Positions 1 through 11,800 of a stretch of DNA of 64,000 nucleotides are shown piece after piece. Within the stretch, counting starts at the first letter, position 1, and each line of letters starts with the position of its first letter. The stretch is from Ampullaceana balthica (lineage: Eukaryota > Mollusca > Gastropoda > Lymnaeidae): contig CALYLW010000044.1 in NCBI GenBank assembly GCA_944989445.1, forward strand, positions 1 to 64,000. The letters are read 5' to 3'. The position numbers and the translations under genes are program-made. Below the pieces are notes generated by a model. The model was not told the origin of the DNA, did no database searches, and worked only from the letters and a program-made list of their open reading frames with translations.

Positions 1-58
1 GAAACTCATACCCACCATGTATGTATGTTTTATTGCAAAAAAAAACCATGGGAACCTA

Positions 59-651
59 TAACAGAATGTTTGACATTATGAAAAGCCTTTTGCCGAATTT
101 GGCACCGCAAAAAGTCTTAATTGATTTTGAAAAAGCCTGCATGAATGCAATCAGTAAGAATAGCTTTCCCCAATGCTGAGGTAAAAGGTTGTTATTTTCA
201 TCTATGCCAAAGCCTTGTTCGTAAAGTTAACAGTGTTGGACTTAAGGCTGAATTTCAATCAGACATTGAAATGAGATTGAAATTAAAATCTCTTGCTGCA
301 CTAACTTTTGTCCCAGTTGATGATGTAAGGAATGTTTTTGCTCAGCTAGCAGCTACTTTTCCAAATGCTGAGAGTTACAATGAGATCCTAACATACTTTT
401 TTTCAACCTACATTGAAGGGGCAGCAGGCAGAGATCCTCAGTTCCCCATCCGCTTATGGAATCACCATGATGCAGCTTTTCAACAGTGCCCTAAAACAAA
501 AAACTGTTGTGAGAGATTTCACAATGCTTTTAATTCATTATTCCACTGCAGTCATATCAGTATATGGTTCCTCTTTGATGGACTTCAGAGGGATCTGTCC
601 ATTCACAGATTGACACTGGTAAATACTCAGGCAGGCCATGTAGAGGTGTAA
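59..651 (+). pseudogene. MULE (Mutator-like) transposase fragment
   Basis: Transposase of a Mutator-like DNA transposon; in its family it cuts the element out and re-inserts it through a DDE catalytic core. The first part (about 59-150) reads in one frame and contains LIDFEKA, the usual MULE context of a catalytic Asp. The reading then shifts by one base and continues at 145-651 with FPNAEVKGCYFHLCQSL, which holds the C-x2-H signature of MULE cores, and further on CCERFHNAFN, the region of the catalytic Glu. The family protein is several hundred residues; only the core is present, the N-terminus lies off the left edge or is lost, and the frame ends at a stop at 649-651. The frameshift near 150 and the missing zinc finger make this a relic. 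No inverted ends were found nearby. Confidence 0.82.
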
Positions 652-659
652 AAAAGAAA

Positions 660-1560
660 ATACCAAGATCTTCATGTATTAGTCGCCAATTCTGAGCAGG
701 GCTATGCTGAAGAGAATGACAAGTTGAAATATTTGAGGAGGCTTGCTAATTTGCAGTAATGAACATTATGAAATATTTTGTATTTTATTATCTATAAGTA
801 TAAGTTACAATTTAGAACTAATTAAATAAAATATATATTAGTAATATTAAAATAGTTCTTTTCATATTTTTAAGTCATCTATACTCAATGTTGTTATATA
901 ACTGCACTCTAGTTAGCAATTTGTTAATTAATTAAATTAAAAAATAAAAATTGAAAAAAAAGTCATAATAAGTTGAGAAATTATGTAGTCGGGTACCTCA
1001 GCCAGAAGCTGGGCAAACCATGCTTTACATAAAATATAGTAATACTAATATAATACTAATAATACATTGTAATTGTATTCAATACTAAAACATTCATATT
1101 AATCATATCTTAATTAAACAGAAAATATACTGTCATTGATGGAAAACATTACAGCACTGGTTAAATCCCTTTCCCGCCCATATGAATATGATTCCACATT
1201 TCTTTGAGATTACATACCCCATTATAATCCTGTTGTGTAACGGGATACCATTCGTAAAGTAAATCCCTTTCCCCTATTAAATACATTTACATATACTTTA
1301 ATGGGATCACATAGCTCAGTATCCTATTATCCCATTGCATAAAGTGATCCCGTTTTTTCATAGAGTCACCTTGCCCTCACATGATTCCATATTTAATTTG
1401 AGATTTCATGCCCAATTATGTTCCTGTTGATATAACAGAAAAGCCTAGCAGTCATTGATGTCACATTATCCATGTGAATCCTATTTATACTATAGTCCAT
1501 TGGAAAAGTGTTTCCAATTGCTTGTATACATTTAAATAAGATCTCTTTCTGATTCGGGAT
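660..1560. other. AT-rich non-coding stretch
   Basis: No supported gene. AT-rich sequence with scattered short phrases recurring around the words gggatac, cccattat and gatccc at 1170-1560, which may be a very diverged tandem array. No open frame, tRNA or terminal repeat is convincing. Confidence 0.4.
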
Positions 1561-1579
1561 ACTATCCACTGTTAATACA

Positions 1580-2506
1580 TTTTCTTGGCGCCATTTAATC
1601 TACTTAAGAGATATGACTCAGTATGGTAGTAATTATAAAAGCCATTATGGCTAGGGAGATATTATAAAATACCAAAACTATGAGTTGGCCATGATGGCTA
1701 GGAAGGCATACTAAAATACCAAAACTATTTTTAAACTGATAATACAAACTAATTTATAAGTTTCAAAGTTGAAATCAAGAGAAACAAAATTAGTTGAATG
1801 ATTTTTAAATGTTTATTATTTTAATATTTTACTTTTGAAAATAACTTTCTTCTGCCATTTAATCTATTAAAAATGATTCAGTATGGTAGCAATTAGTACA
1901 GCCATTAAGTATGATTAAGCCTAAGGATATATTTATATACTAAAATACTTAGACTATGAGTAAACTTATAAAACATGTACAAACTATCCTATAAGTATTA
2001 CATTTACATGTACATTAGTTTCAAAATTGTAATGATAAGAAAGAAAAATACTTGAATTATCTTTAAAATGTAAATTACATTTAAACTTTTAAAAATAAAA
2101 CACATAACAGTTAAATGTTTCTAAAAAAATTGAATTTTTAAAAGAGAAAAAATAAAGAAATGTATACATGAGGCATACACATATGAAATTATTATTAAAT
2201 CTTGTTACACACAACAATTTGACAGGTTCACTACTTAATAACTCTTTGATTGACAAAAAAAATTTAACTTAGATATACACTTTCTTTGGCCATTTAAACT
2301 ACTGACAGATATGATTCAGTATGGTAGTACATGTAATTATTATAGCCATTATGGCTAGGGATATATAAATAATAATAATAAAATATCAAAACTACTTGTA
2401 TTTGTAAACTTTCGTCACAATGTTTAATTATTATAGCCATTATGGCTAGGGAGATATAATAAAATATCAAAACTACATGTATTTGTAAACTTTCGTCACA
2501 ATGTTA
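1580..2506 (+). repeat. Diverged local repeat, about four copies
   Basis: A unit containing 'gccatttaa..ctactt', 'atgattcagtatggtag', 'tagccattatggctaggga' and 'aaaataccaaaacta' recurs at 1580-1727, 1852-1960, 2281-2423 and, lacking its first part, 2424-2506. The last two copies share a long tail including 'gtaaactttcgtcacaatgtt' and are the youngest pair. The family is not recognised; nothing coding is seen in it. Confidence 0.7.
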
Positions 2507-2554
2507 AATGAAAATACTGCCTTTCATTTTCACACTTTCCATAAAGCAAGTTAC

Positions 2555-2626
2555 TTAAAAATATATTGAGTTATTGTTAAAAAATATATTGAGTTATTGT
2601 TAAAAAATATATTGAGTTATTGTTAA
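2555..2626 (+). repeat. 23-bp tandem repeat, three copies
   Basis: Three near-perfect copies of an AT-rich 23-bp unit with the core atatattgagttattgtta; the cores start at 2561, 2584 and 2607. Confidence 0.9.
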
Positions 2627-2629
2627 AAA

Positions 2630-3690
2630 GTACCTTTCCTCTGAACATTTGAGAAGCATTCAATAACAAATAAATTAAATTAACAATTATATAAAAATTA
2701 AATTTTAAATCTAGTGCTACAAACTCTTCACATTGTTATTTAATTGACTTATTGGCAAAGAGTCCTTAAAAATCATTCCCCCCCCCCAAACATATGTGTT
2801 TGTCTAGAGTCTACTATACTACTACTAAACTCTTACAGAATTAATGAGGAAGCACTAGAGCTTAATATTAATAGCAACAGGAATATAAAAAAAAATTTAC
2901 TGAAAGAATATTGCTGGAAATTATAATAATATATAGAGTAGTAATAACGTTTAATTTTAAGTTTGCGTATTGTTCTAATGGTAGTTTAAATCCTTATTGC
3001 AAAGTTATGTGTAATAAAATATCAACAGTAATTTCATCATTCAATTAGGACTCCTTTCTACACTATAAATAACCAAGATTATGTACCTAATAAATCTGCG
3101 GGTTAAAGAGGGGTCGGAATAAAACTACGTGTTAATCACTAATAATAATTTTTCAAATCGGTAGCATGAATGCATGTTTTAAAACGTACTTTACCTTTAG
3201 AAAAGTGCAATGCCAACTCTTATTTTAAGACTAATAATATTCCGCTTTCTTTTATTAAAAAAGTTTTTTTCTTCTTCTAAGTTGCACGGTATCATCCCGT
3301 ATAAGTTAACGGCACCATTATTTTTAGTATAAGCATACGCCTTATTTTCAACTATATGCTTAAGTAGTAGTATTATAAACTGTTATTTGTTTAATAATCA
3401 TTTTACGAGCTTCCATAATACTACGATGGTTTAACATGCTGATTAAGACTTAAATATCCAATAAAATGTTTTTAAATGAAATCTCTTAACAATTATAACG
3501 TAGCAGTACTACTAGAACGAACATTTTATTGCTATACTTATACATTTAAAAGTTATTATTTTAAAAATATGCATACAATTATTATTAAATTTATTATGAT
3601 CATTAATATATTGTTAGCTTTAAACATGATGTATTTTTGCTGAAAACCAACAAAATCCATTATCATCTTTAAATTGGCGATGCACAACTT
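2630..3690. other. AT-rich non-coding stretch
   Basis: No supported gene, structural RNA or transposon end. The short open frame at 2744-2926 has no recognisable domain and runs through AT-rich low-complexity codons. Confidence 0.4.
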
Positions 3691-3696
3691 GCTAAT

Positions 3697-3899
3697 TGCG
3701 CATTTGTCGGTGTGCGCTTATATAGCCGTTCGCATTTGTCACTGTGCGGGATTGTCGGTGTCCGCATTTGTCGATGTGCGCCATTGTCCGTGTGCGCAAC
3801 TATCGGTGTTCGCGTTTGTCCTGTGCGCATTTGTGTCATTGCGGAATTGTCTGTGCGCGTTTGTCGTGTGCGCGATTGTCTTGTGCGCGTTTGTCACGG
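3697..3899 (+). repeat. CpG-rich degenerate 16-bp tandem array
   Basis: About 13 degenerate copies of a 14-18-bp unit close to TGCGCATTTGTCGGTG form a GC- and CpG-rich island in AT-rich surroundings. All frames stay open through it on both strands, giving Cys/Val/Ala-rich or Thr/Asn/Ala/His-rich runs, which is an artefact of the repeat. It directly follows the C-terminal end of the minus-strand hAT relic at 3894-4570, so it may be the subterminal repeat array of that element; that link is inference. Confidence 0.85.
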
Positions 3900-4570
3900 A
3901 ACCGAACATCTCATGTAATTGTGCCAACGTCGGAGTACAATGAAACTTCGCTCACACGCGCAGGAAACCACGGGATCACAGACGCGATTTTCAGAAAGCA
4001 ATAAATATTCGGATACATCGAATGATTGAAATGTTTTATAGCTTCCGAGCAATTTTTTGGTAGCTTTGACTCTTCCCTTTGGCCGAACCTCAATTTTCAC
4101 CAGCTTAACTCTTCGGGCAGCACCTCTGGTGCTATAAATCCACAGCGCCTTTCTGATCTTCACACGTACCATTTCTAACAGCAATTGGCACAAGAGCTAA
4201 CAGTTGTGAAGATGTCATGGTTAAGCCAGAGAACCGCATATCTAGTTCAGCAATGATGTGCTCCAGAAATGGATTAATTAAGTTCTGCGCTCACATTGCT
4301 CCGGTATATTTGCCGCTTAGCAATTTTGGACATCGAAGCTTCAACTCGTACAGACTGCGCCGTGATAATGATATGATCATAAGTGTTGTGAAAATAAGAA
4401 TCTACATTTATTCTAATCTCTCTAAACTCTTGCTTGACGTTTTTGATAACTGACATAGCATGAATGATGTCAATCGCTTCTTTCTGAAGTTGGACTGTTA
4501 TTCCTTTCAGACTATATAACATCTTTACATTACAACAAACGTCACAATAAAAGTGAAGTAACACAAGGAA
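3894..4570 (-). pseudogene. hAT transposase relic, ZMYM1-like
   Basis: C-terminal part of a hAT-superfamily transposase of the type related to ZMYM1-like proteins. Reading leftwards from 4564, a frame contains LQKEAIDIIHAMSVIKNV and IRINVDSYF, matching the alpha-helical insertion domain of this type. It breaks near 4274, where a second frame continues with PFLEHIIAELDMRFSGL (about 4270-4170). A third frame, 4193-3894, ends in CACERSFIVLRRWHNYMR, the hAT dimerisation signature around the conserved CERSF. At least two frameshifts separate the pieces, and the N-terminal BED finger and first catalytic Asp are absent. A CpG-rich tandem array abuts the C-terminal end. Confidence 0.82.
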
Positions 4571-5051
4571 TGAAGAAGTGACGTTGCTCGAGACTTACTG
4601 TCCGTGTCCCAATGACCATTTTAGTCAAAATTGGATCTTTGTCTGACTGGATTTTTCAATGCACTTTCGGTAGTCGTCTTGCAAAATTTTTAAATAATTT
4701 TTTTGAAACAAAAGGGCACAAATTCCCAGAAGGGGGTTTGTTCGAAAGTACGAACCCCACCCCACCCCTGTGTACGGCCTTGTGACACTTCAAATATTCC
4801 AAATAACATGGCTATAACTACAGAAAATGCTGAAGAGAGTGGCCAAGGATTAAGGGTAGAGTTTCCTCAAGGACTCTGTAAGTGGTCTGTATGAATGGAA
4901 GGAGCGCTGGCGTCGACGACGATAATGTTTGTTCGTCGAAGGTTGAAAGCCAGAAACAATAATTATAATGAAACAAAATAAAATTATTGCATAATTACAA
5001 ATTGAACTAGCTAGGATTTCAAATGTTAACTCCAATTTTTTTCTAAGTAGG
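4571..5051. other. No gene recognised
   Basis: Unassigned sequence between the hAT relic and the duplicated segment. Two overlapping short open frames (4703-4894 plus, 4850-5035 minus) have no domain, signal or codon pattern to support them. Confidence 0.35.
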
Positions 5052-6277
5052 TTGTGAAATCAGTAGCTTATAAAATAAAAGGATGTCTAGGATGTTACAT
5101 TTCAAAAGAAAAAAAAATGAACTTAAGTGTTGCTAAAACCTCAATGTAAAATTATCAATCTAATTAAATTGTTAAAATTTTGTGTTTGTTTAGTTGAAAA
5201 AAAACTTTAGAAAAGTAAAGGAATTCCATGTAGATATATAAGAACAATGTTCGTGTAATAATATTTATATTCCACATTATTCAGACTTCAACTCGAAGCC
5301 ACATCTTATGTTTTACCCTTCATTAGGTACGAACAAAAAATAATAACACCTTACAAGTATTCACTCTCTGTACTAAAATTGAACAAACTCAGACAAAGTT
5401 TTAGGTATTCTATATTTTAATGTATTGTAACAGCAATTTGCAGTGTGTATTAACAAAAAATAATTTAAATGCTGCAAACTATAAATTAAAACTAAAACAA
5501 AGAAGTTCAAAAAGATTATTCTTTATGATACATTCATTTATAAGAGTCAAAGTAATTTCTAAACAAAAAATATAAACTTTAAAAATTATAACTGATACAA
5601 AATACTAACTTTTTAAAGCATGCTTGCTTTTGATAAGATTTTCCTTAATATTGAATATCACGTCCATTGAATTTAAATCTTGCTTCTATTTGGTTGTTTC
5701 AATTTTTTCAAAGGGATAGGCGGGCGTCAAAAACTGCATTCGCATGGAAGCACTAAATAATCAGAACTATTACTTTAGTAACCATATTACTAGACCTTGA
5801 CAACTTGACCCAGAAAGCAATTATATCAAAGCAATACAAAAACAATTATTAAAGACATCTAAGATGATTATGTAGTGGTAAAGAGCAAGCAGATTATTAC
5901 TATAATAATTGTCCATGAGCGACGACACGAATATATTAGCTATTTGCACTTCATGAGATGGCTCTTCTATTGCAATAATCCTGTAACTCAACAAGCCACT
6001 GGCATTTTCATAAATAAGGGGCATGTCTACCTAGAGTGAAGCCTAGCCATAAAATAGAGGCACTAGGCATACTGAACGACTTGGACAGAGATGCACTGAT
6101 TATGACCATATGGCCTTGCAGCAGGCGGGGCCTCCCAAGGTGGAGGTGGGAATGTTATAATGCGGTTGAATCTCAAACAAAATTGCACTATGGATGATCG
6201 CGGTACATGAATATAGTGAATCTATCTAACATTTCAAGTCAGTGTGGACATTATGGAATATAATTATGAAAAAAAGT

Positions 6278-6370
6278 TTGAGTGTGTGTGTGTGTATTTT
6301 GTTTGGGTGTGTAGGTATATGTGTGTGAGTACATGAGTGTGTGTTGTGTGTGTAGGTGTGTGTGTGTGAT
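6278..6370 (+). repeat. (TG)n microsatellite
   Basis: Interrupted TG/GTG dinucleotide repeat. It lies at the same position within the duplicated segment as the TG tract at 44377-44478. Confidence 0.9.
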
Positions 6371-7732
6371 ACTGTAAAATATAAAAGAAAGCAAAAACAG
6401 TTCACTATAGACACTTTTTAGAAAAATTAAAACTTAAATTTAACATTGGACGGGTACATAATAAAACACCAAAACCAACGAAAGTTCAGATGTGTATACT
6501 TAATACCCATAACATGAACGCATTAAAGAATACATTTGAAATCATTTCTATTAAATATTAAACTGGTTTAAAGTAGAATGAACATTCTCCTTGCACTTTC
6601 CATGGCTTATCTTTCACAGGGAGTTGGTCAGTAGATTGTTCACCTCTTTTGTTTGCACTTGTATGTACTGAATCTCCACTTAAATTTGCCTTGAGTTTAA
6701 ATTGGGCTAACAAGAAAGATAATGTATATTAAGGTATGACAAAGATATGTTATTAACTAAATATAGAAAATTGACTATAGATAGAAATCGTTTTTGAAAT
6801 ATAATCGATTTATAAGACCTTACAAGAATTAGGCTTTTTCCGAAATGTATGCATCTTTTCGGATATAGTTCACATACTGTCAATCGTGTATTTATGGTGG
6901 TGTTACTTGTGGTCCGTTAAATTTATGGTGTCACACACCCCCATTCACACTATCCTTGGATTTTAACAGTTAAAAATATGTCCACAGCATAAAAAATAAT
7001 TTATACTTAATGAAGTCCGACATATTAAAGTATTTAAGTAGATTCACCAATTGAGTTACTATTACTATATCATTAAATTAATTGCCTATGATGTTCTTTC
7101 CAGTCTTCATATTTTAGATAGGCAAATTTATAAACCCTTCATTGATATTAATATCCTTACGCCTTGTTGTACGATAGCAAAAGTCCTTTTTTTAATACAG
7201 TACAACAAACAAAATAAAGAATTATTAAAATACAGTGGAAAAAGTCACAGCGTCGTATCTAGATACATAATGGCGAAAAATGCCACGGGGCTCACATATT
7301 GGAGAGCTGATTGAAAATTATTAGTACTTTTCTGTGTACTCTTAAAAAACATTTAATTATGTGTTTTCAAAGCCCATCTTAAGAGTAAAATAAATGACAG
7401 TAATTGTATAGTTAAGAAGATATAGAATTTTTAAAAAATATTAACCATATTTATTATATTATAGAAAAAGTTCTGAAAAATGTGTCCCTACTTGAAATTC
7501 CTCACTTTATTTAAATTACATTTTATTCATTAACAGTGAAAGTCTATAATCTAATATACATTATGACAAATAAAGACTGAAATCACTGCCCATCAATGTT
7601 GATTGCTGAAAAACTTCAAATGCGATGATCGTGTTGAAGTATTATTTTTTGATATTTAAAATTCATCAAGATCTATGGGGTCATCAAATTAGAAAGCCAT
7701 AACTTAAACTTATAGTGAAGTGTTCTTAAATG

Positions 7733-7740
7733 GTTGAATC
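7733..7740. other. Empty hAT insertion site (paralogue)
   Basis: In the right copy of the duplication a hAT element sits between two GTTATAAC octamers. The corresponding place here reads GTTGAATC once, followed by matching sequence (taaagattttaagcgtcat versus tgaagaaaatgataaaggtcat), with no insertion. Confidence 0.7.
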
Positions 7741-7884
7741 TAAAGATTTTAAGCGTCATCGCGTTATCTCTTATGATTCTTTCTCTAGGTACCCAGACCT
7801 AGTGCCACATTCTAAAGTAAAGATAAATACATCCCTATCTACGCCTTTGGACTATCTGGACTGTGAAGTGTATCTGTTTTTAAA

Positions 7885-8427
7885 TCCTCTTCTATATAAC
7901 TTCACCGCCGTCTCTGTCTGTCGGCAATAGCGCGGAAAAAGCGGAAAAACAAAAGCTCGAAATGATCGCCCATCAGGAGTTGAATTGGCACATAGGCTCG
8001 TGTCACCTAACAATAGCATTCCGGGGTTAATATCAAAAAACAAAATTTATAGAATAATCGAAAGTACAGTTATTAAATTAATGCATTTTTAGTTTATCTA
8101 TAGTAAACTATATGTAGCGAACTCTATTGTTACATTTAGTACGGTTCACAATTGACTTCACGCCAGCCAGCGTGAACACATCTCGTGTTTTAACCAGGTG
8201 GTTATTACACAGGAGTTGAGTTAACGAGTTGACGCGAGAGTTGAACGCACCCATCCATAGTCCACCACTCCCCACAGTTTTACAACGCCATCACGGAGAT
8301 AATTTCATCCGGTTTCAGGCCCTTTAAATGTTTGTCGCGTTTGAACCTAATCAATACTTTAGTTATGTCTCATATATAAGGGATTTATAGTCAAAAACTT
8401 TGTGTTTTACGGGGTTGTTTTATTCAT
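7885..8427 (-). mobile_element. R1-related non-autonomous element
   Basis: Opens with 'aacttcaccgccgtctctgtc' and ends with 'gggatttatagtcaaaaac' and 'acggggttgttttatt'; internal 'tgaattggcacatag' and 'taatgcatttttagtttatc' are shared with 26683-27168 and, more weakly, 10297-11005. The terminal GTCAAAAAC..GTTTTTACGGG motif is shared with the R1 units at 14, 49 and 62 kb. A short AAAAAC/GTTTTT hairpin at this end would suit a Helitron 3' end, but no clean CTRR end is seen, so the class is unresolved. No coding capacity. Confidence 0.65.
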
Positions 8428-8699
8428 CATATCATTCGTATGAGCTGAATTTGAATGTTAAGGAAAAGGATAAATTTGTGATCTTTGCAGAATCATTAAA
8501 GACTTCATATTGTTATAAGACAAATAGAAGGTGCGGCTGCCTAGCCCTAATTTTAGTAAATACTCAAGCAGACCCGACGTGCGTTGCAACGATCTCAGTA
8601 AAAAGGAATATATCAAAGAAGCAATGAGTGGTACGTTTTAAAAACAGTTATGCCAGAAACCAATAAAGACCATAATATCTTAAACGTTTATGAAAAAAG

Positions 8700-9260
8700 A
8701 CACTTTGGGCCCCCAGCCCAGAAAAAATGGACATTACAAGTTCAGTGCCCTATACTGAATAGCCTATAGTATTTAACATGGGCTACCATAGTTTTGTATA
8801 CAAGTTGATTAAGATCCATTAATTTTAATCAGCAGCTAACGCATAAACGAACTATTATATAAGCTCATATACAGCAAAAATGACATTAAGGGCCCCAGGG
8901 CCCATTCAGGTCAAGATGATACAAAGTTCAAAACACCTGTCATTTGAATCTGTATAATAATGGTATATAATTTGTCACATTATTTGATAAGATCGTTAAT
9001 AAGTTTGATGGGGAATAAAATCTAAACGTTTAAGAAAAAAGGCATTTGTACCCCCAACCCCGAATGAATGACCATTAGGAGCCAGTGCCCCTATAGTATT
9101 TTAATATTGTCTATCAAGTTTTTATATACAAAGTTTGATTAAGATCAATGAATTTAACCATAACTAACACTTAAACTAATGTTTATATAGTATCATATAA
9201 TCAAAAAATTGCATTGTGCCCCAGGCGCCCATTGAGCTTTAAATTTTGGAAAAAAGTTGC
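8700..9260 (+). repeat. Minisatellite with GGGCCCC(A/G)G..CCC motif
   Basis: Loose tandem units of about 170-190 bp, each starting with a phrase like 'gggccccagggccc' followed by 'attgag/gaatga' and an AT-rich body with 'ttgattaagatcaatgaattta'. Starts lie near 8706, 8890, 9050 and 9219. Related arrays occur at 22880-23530, 42640-43070 and 59965-60720. Confidence 0.6.
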
Positions 9261-9639
9261 CAGTTACCATCCCTGCAGCGTACTCAACAGTCTCCAAAAC
9301 GTTCATTACGATCAGATGAATAGTTTAGTCAGCTATAAAGGACACACATACATGCATACCTCCATGACTTTGATTTTATATATATAGATACTGATATGTG
9401 TTCCTTGTCCTATTGTATATATGAGCTTTTTACCCACGCTTAACCCTTACCAACTCGACTGCCTAACTTAGTTTTTTCGCTAGTCAACCCCTGGGAGCCC
9501 AGTCCGCAAGGGTTGTTCGTAGTGTAAAGAATATTTCCTCTCGGCTCGCGCTGGTCAATCGTCTATGGTCTGTCCCCATGACAAACGTATGTACTGTGGC
9601 AGTGTAGTGTATTGGATGGACTTAGAAAAAATAAACAGA

Positions 9640-10131
9640 TTACAAAACTAAATAAGCCCCGCGCGCGTAGCATACGCCGCAGACTGCTCCATGGATAAGT
9701 GCAAGGAAAGGGGGAAAAGAACGGACACAAACTACCGCACGACGAAATGAAAACAACGTTAGTGAACGTCGGTGGAAGAACCACCGACTCATTGTTGGTC
9801 TCGAGACACTCGCACCCTAGCTAGGGTCAGCCATATTCGCAAAAAGGAGGAGAAAAAACAGGCAGAAACTCACATTTTTTAAAAAATTAAAAATTATTCT
9901 CACGCTGGGCTTTTAACTTGAACCCAGGACCTTCCGCGTGTAAGGCGGAAGTGATACCACTACACTACGATTCACAAGTTATTTCTGTGAAAGGACAACG
10001 CAAGTGAACGCAAGATCATTTTTGGTACTCGAGACCACCTTCTGCTTGCCAACTATAGTTACTAAACTGATTGGATCGACCCCAGCGAGGGTTATTCGTC
10101 ATGCCTGTTTGCACCTACTCGCTTTGTAGTG

Positions 10132-10140
<9 letters not shown>
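9640..10140. mobile_element. Composite SINE-like repeat with tRNA-like insert
   Basis: The first part (9655-9830: 'tagcatacgccgcag', 'attgttggtctcgagaca') and last part (10020-10140: 'ccaactatag', 'gagggttattcgtcatg') belong to a repeat family also at 18530-18800, 19118-19445 and 41645-41962. Between them, minus strand about 9965-9905, is a tRNA-like segment: box A-like GTAGTGTAGTGGTATC and box B-like GGTCCTGGGTTCAA, closest by eye to tRNA-Val, with a TAC anticodon-like triplet. The 3' half of the tRNA fold is degraded. It ends in a (TA)n tract, as the other copies do. Likely a tRNA-derived SINE, not a functional tRNA. Confidence 0.6.
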
Positions 10141-10173
<33 letters not shown>

Positions 10174-10215
10174 AATATATATATATATATCTATAATATA
10201 TATATATATATATAG
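10135..10215. repeat. (TA)n microsatellite
   Basis: Interrupted TA repeat directly after the composite SINE-like repeat. Confidence 0.95.
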
Positions 10216-10296
10216 GCTAATGCATCCTACACTTATCAGTCTTTGTGTAGCTAATTCTTAGTTGGCATTAGTTACTTTTCATCTTTTTACTACGTA

Positions 10297-11005
10297 TTTA
10301 TTAACTTGCTTTCGTGTCTGTCTGTCCGCAATTATAAAATTGCCACGTAAATTAAACCACTTGTTATGGTCCTAGATAACTCCAATTTTACCACAGATAG
10401 ATCTTGGATAGACAATGCATTGTAACAAAATATCAGATAGATCAAATTACCGTAATTAAATGATTGAATTTTTAGTTATCTCTATATGATCATCTGTATC
10501 CGTCTGCTATTTTTCACATTCACGTGAAAAATGGAGTTCACCCGTGACCTCATCCCCGTGTATTAAAACGTTGGGCGGGCGCTTATGAGAGTGTTTGGTA
10601 AAATAAATAGAGGTAAAATTAAACAACCCGTAAAAACAAAGTTTTTGACTATAAATCCCTTATATATGAGACCTAACTAAAAGTATTCTTTATGTTCAAG
10701 ATAATACGCTCACGCAACAAACCGTGAGAACAGACCCCCGAGACATTGAAAGGCTGGAGTGAAACCAGTGAGCAGTGGAGGTCACTCTAGCAGAACGACT
10801 AAACATGCATATAATATACGAGATAAACTAAAAATGTATTAATTTAATTACGGTACATTCGATCGATCTGAAATTTTGATACGATGCATTGTTAGGTAAA
10901 ACGAGTCTAATTGCAAAATTATCAGACTCGATCGCATCATGGGGAATTGGAGTCATTTTTTACTTTTGTTTTTTCGCCCGCCCGTGAACGACAGAGATGA
11001 AGAGA
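10297..11005 (+). mobile_element. R1-related non-autonomous element
   Basis: Contains 'aaacaacccgtaaaaacaaag', 'tttttgactataaatccctta', 'gatcgatctgaaattttgatac' and ends near 'ttttcgcccgcccgtgaacg', i.e. the reverse-orientation counterpart of 7885-8427 and 26683-27168. The segment 10297-10610 carries related phrases ('gtctgtctgtccgc', 'taccgtaattaaatgattgaattttt'), suggesting two partial copies in opposite orientation. Absent from the right copy of the duplication, so it arrived after or was lost since the duplication. Confidence 0.6.
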
Positions 11006-11800
11006 TGACGATAAGATTTGGAAGTAATATTAGGGATTATAAAAGCTCTTTTACAAAGGGGTCATAGTTCAGCTGGCATTGCGCCAAGAAAATGAATAAA
11101 GAACCATAATCAGTCTAATTATCATTATCAGTAGTGTTAGTGGTTGTGTTATTTTGAGGGAGGCTTGAACAAAGATAAATAATTCAGAGGCAAAAAGTCT
11201 ATATAACGCACATATTATAAGTAGGACTAAAAAGAAGAAATAATTGATAATTATAAGTTCAACTTCTTGATTTGATATGTGACTAAAAAACGTGGGAAGG
11301 CAGGTGCTTCGAAAATCCCATTCTAATTTCTATGAAATACAACACAAATATAGGTGATTTGGATATAAAAATTAGATGAGATTCACATACTATTAGACGT
11401 GCAAAAGAGGAGCATCTATAAGATGAGCGAGAATGACAGTGAACGGCATATGATAAATAAAAACCTCATAAGAGCAAGCTCCGCCCATTAGTCGACCGTT
11501 GTATCGGTACATCAATTAAATCTCAAGCAAATGAACTTAACTAATTTTAAATTATTTTTCATTCTTATTTAGATCTACTTAGTAAAAGGTGGTATTTATA
11601 AAAGAATCCTTTTCTTACCTCTATTTATTTTGTTTCACATTTTAAAAACTATGTTATTTAATCACATGAATTGCAAATGATAGGGGCAACAGCTAGACAA
11701 CTATAAGTATATCTATCTTAATTGTTGCGACAGATTCCAGTCTTAAGAGAGAGGATATAAAATAAGTGTGTCATGAAAGACAGACGCACATCGAAGTGCT
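11006..11800. other. Unassigned insertion sequence
   Basis: Present in the left copy of the duplication only. No coding region is recognised. At 11059-11090 'ggggtcatagttcagctgg' looks like a tRNA 5' half with a box A, but no box B follows, so no tRNA is called. Confidence 0.35.

Larger units (their letters stand above)
5052..7805 (+). repeat. Segmental duplication, left copy, block 1
   Basis: Paralogous to 43226-48310 in the same orientation and order. Shared landmarks include 'cttataaaataaaaggatgt' (5067/43239), 'ggataggcgggcgtcaa' (5715/43861), the (TG)n tract (6278/44377), 'ttccatggctta' with 'cacagggagttggtcagt' (6599/44696) and 'gaaatcactgcccatcaatg' (7579/47257). Divergence is substantial, with many small indels. 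No gene is recognised in it, and neither copy keeps a shared long open frame. It could be an old segmental duplication of unique sequence or two copies of a large unknown repeat. Confidence 0.82.

Noticed and set aside
3674..4004. Cys/Val/Ala-rich and Thr/Asn/Ala-rich open frames on both strands
   Set aside because: They come from the 16-bp repeat array, which has no stop codons in most frames; no start context, domain or flanking gene structure.
6226..6414. His/Thr-rich minus-strand proteins (also 44329-44593)
   Set aside because: Translations of (TG)n microsatellites.
9905..9970. tRNA-Val gene on the minus strand
   Set aside because: The acceptor and T stems do not pair, the box B context is altered, and the segment is repeated inside a dispersed repeat; it is SINE-like.
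11059..11095. tRNA 5' half with box A
   Set aside because: No box B or 3' half follows within 100 bp.
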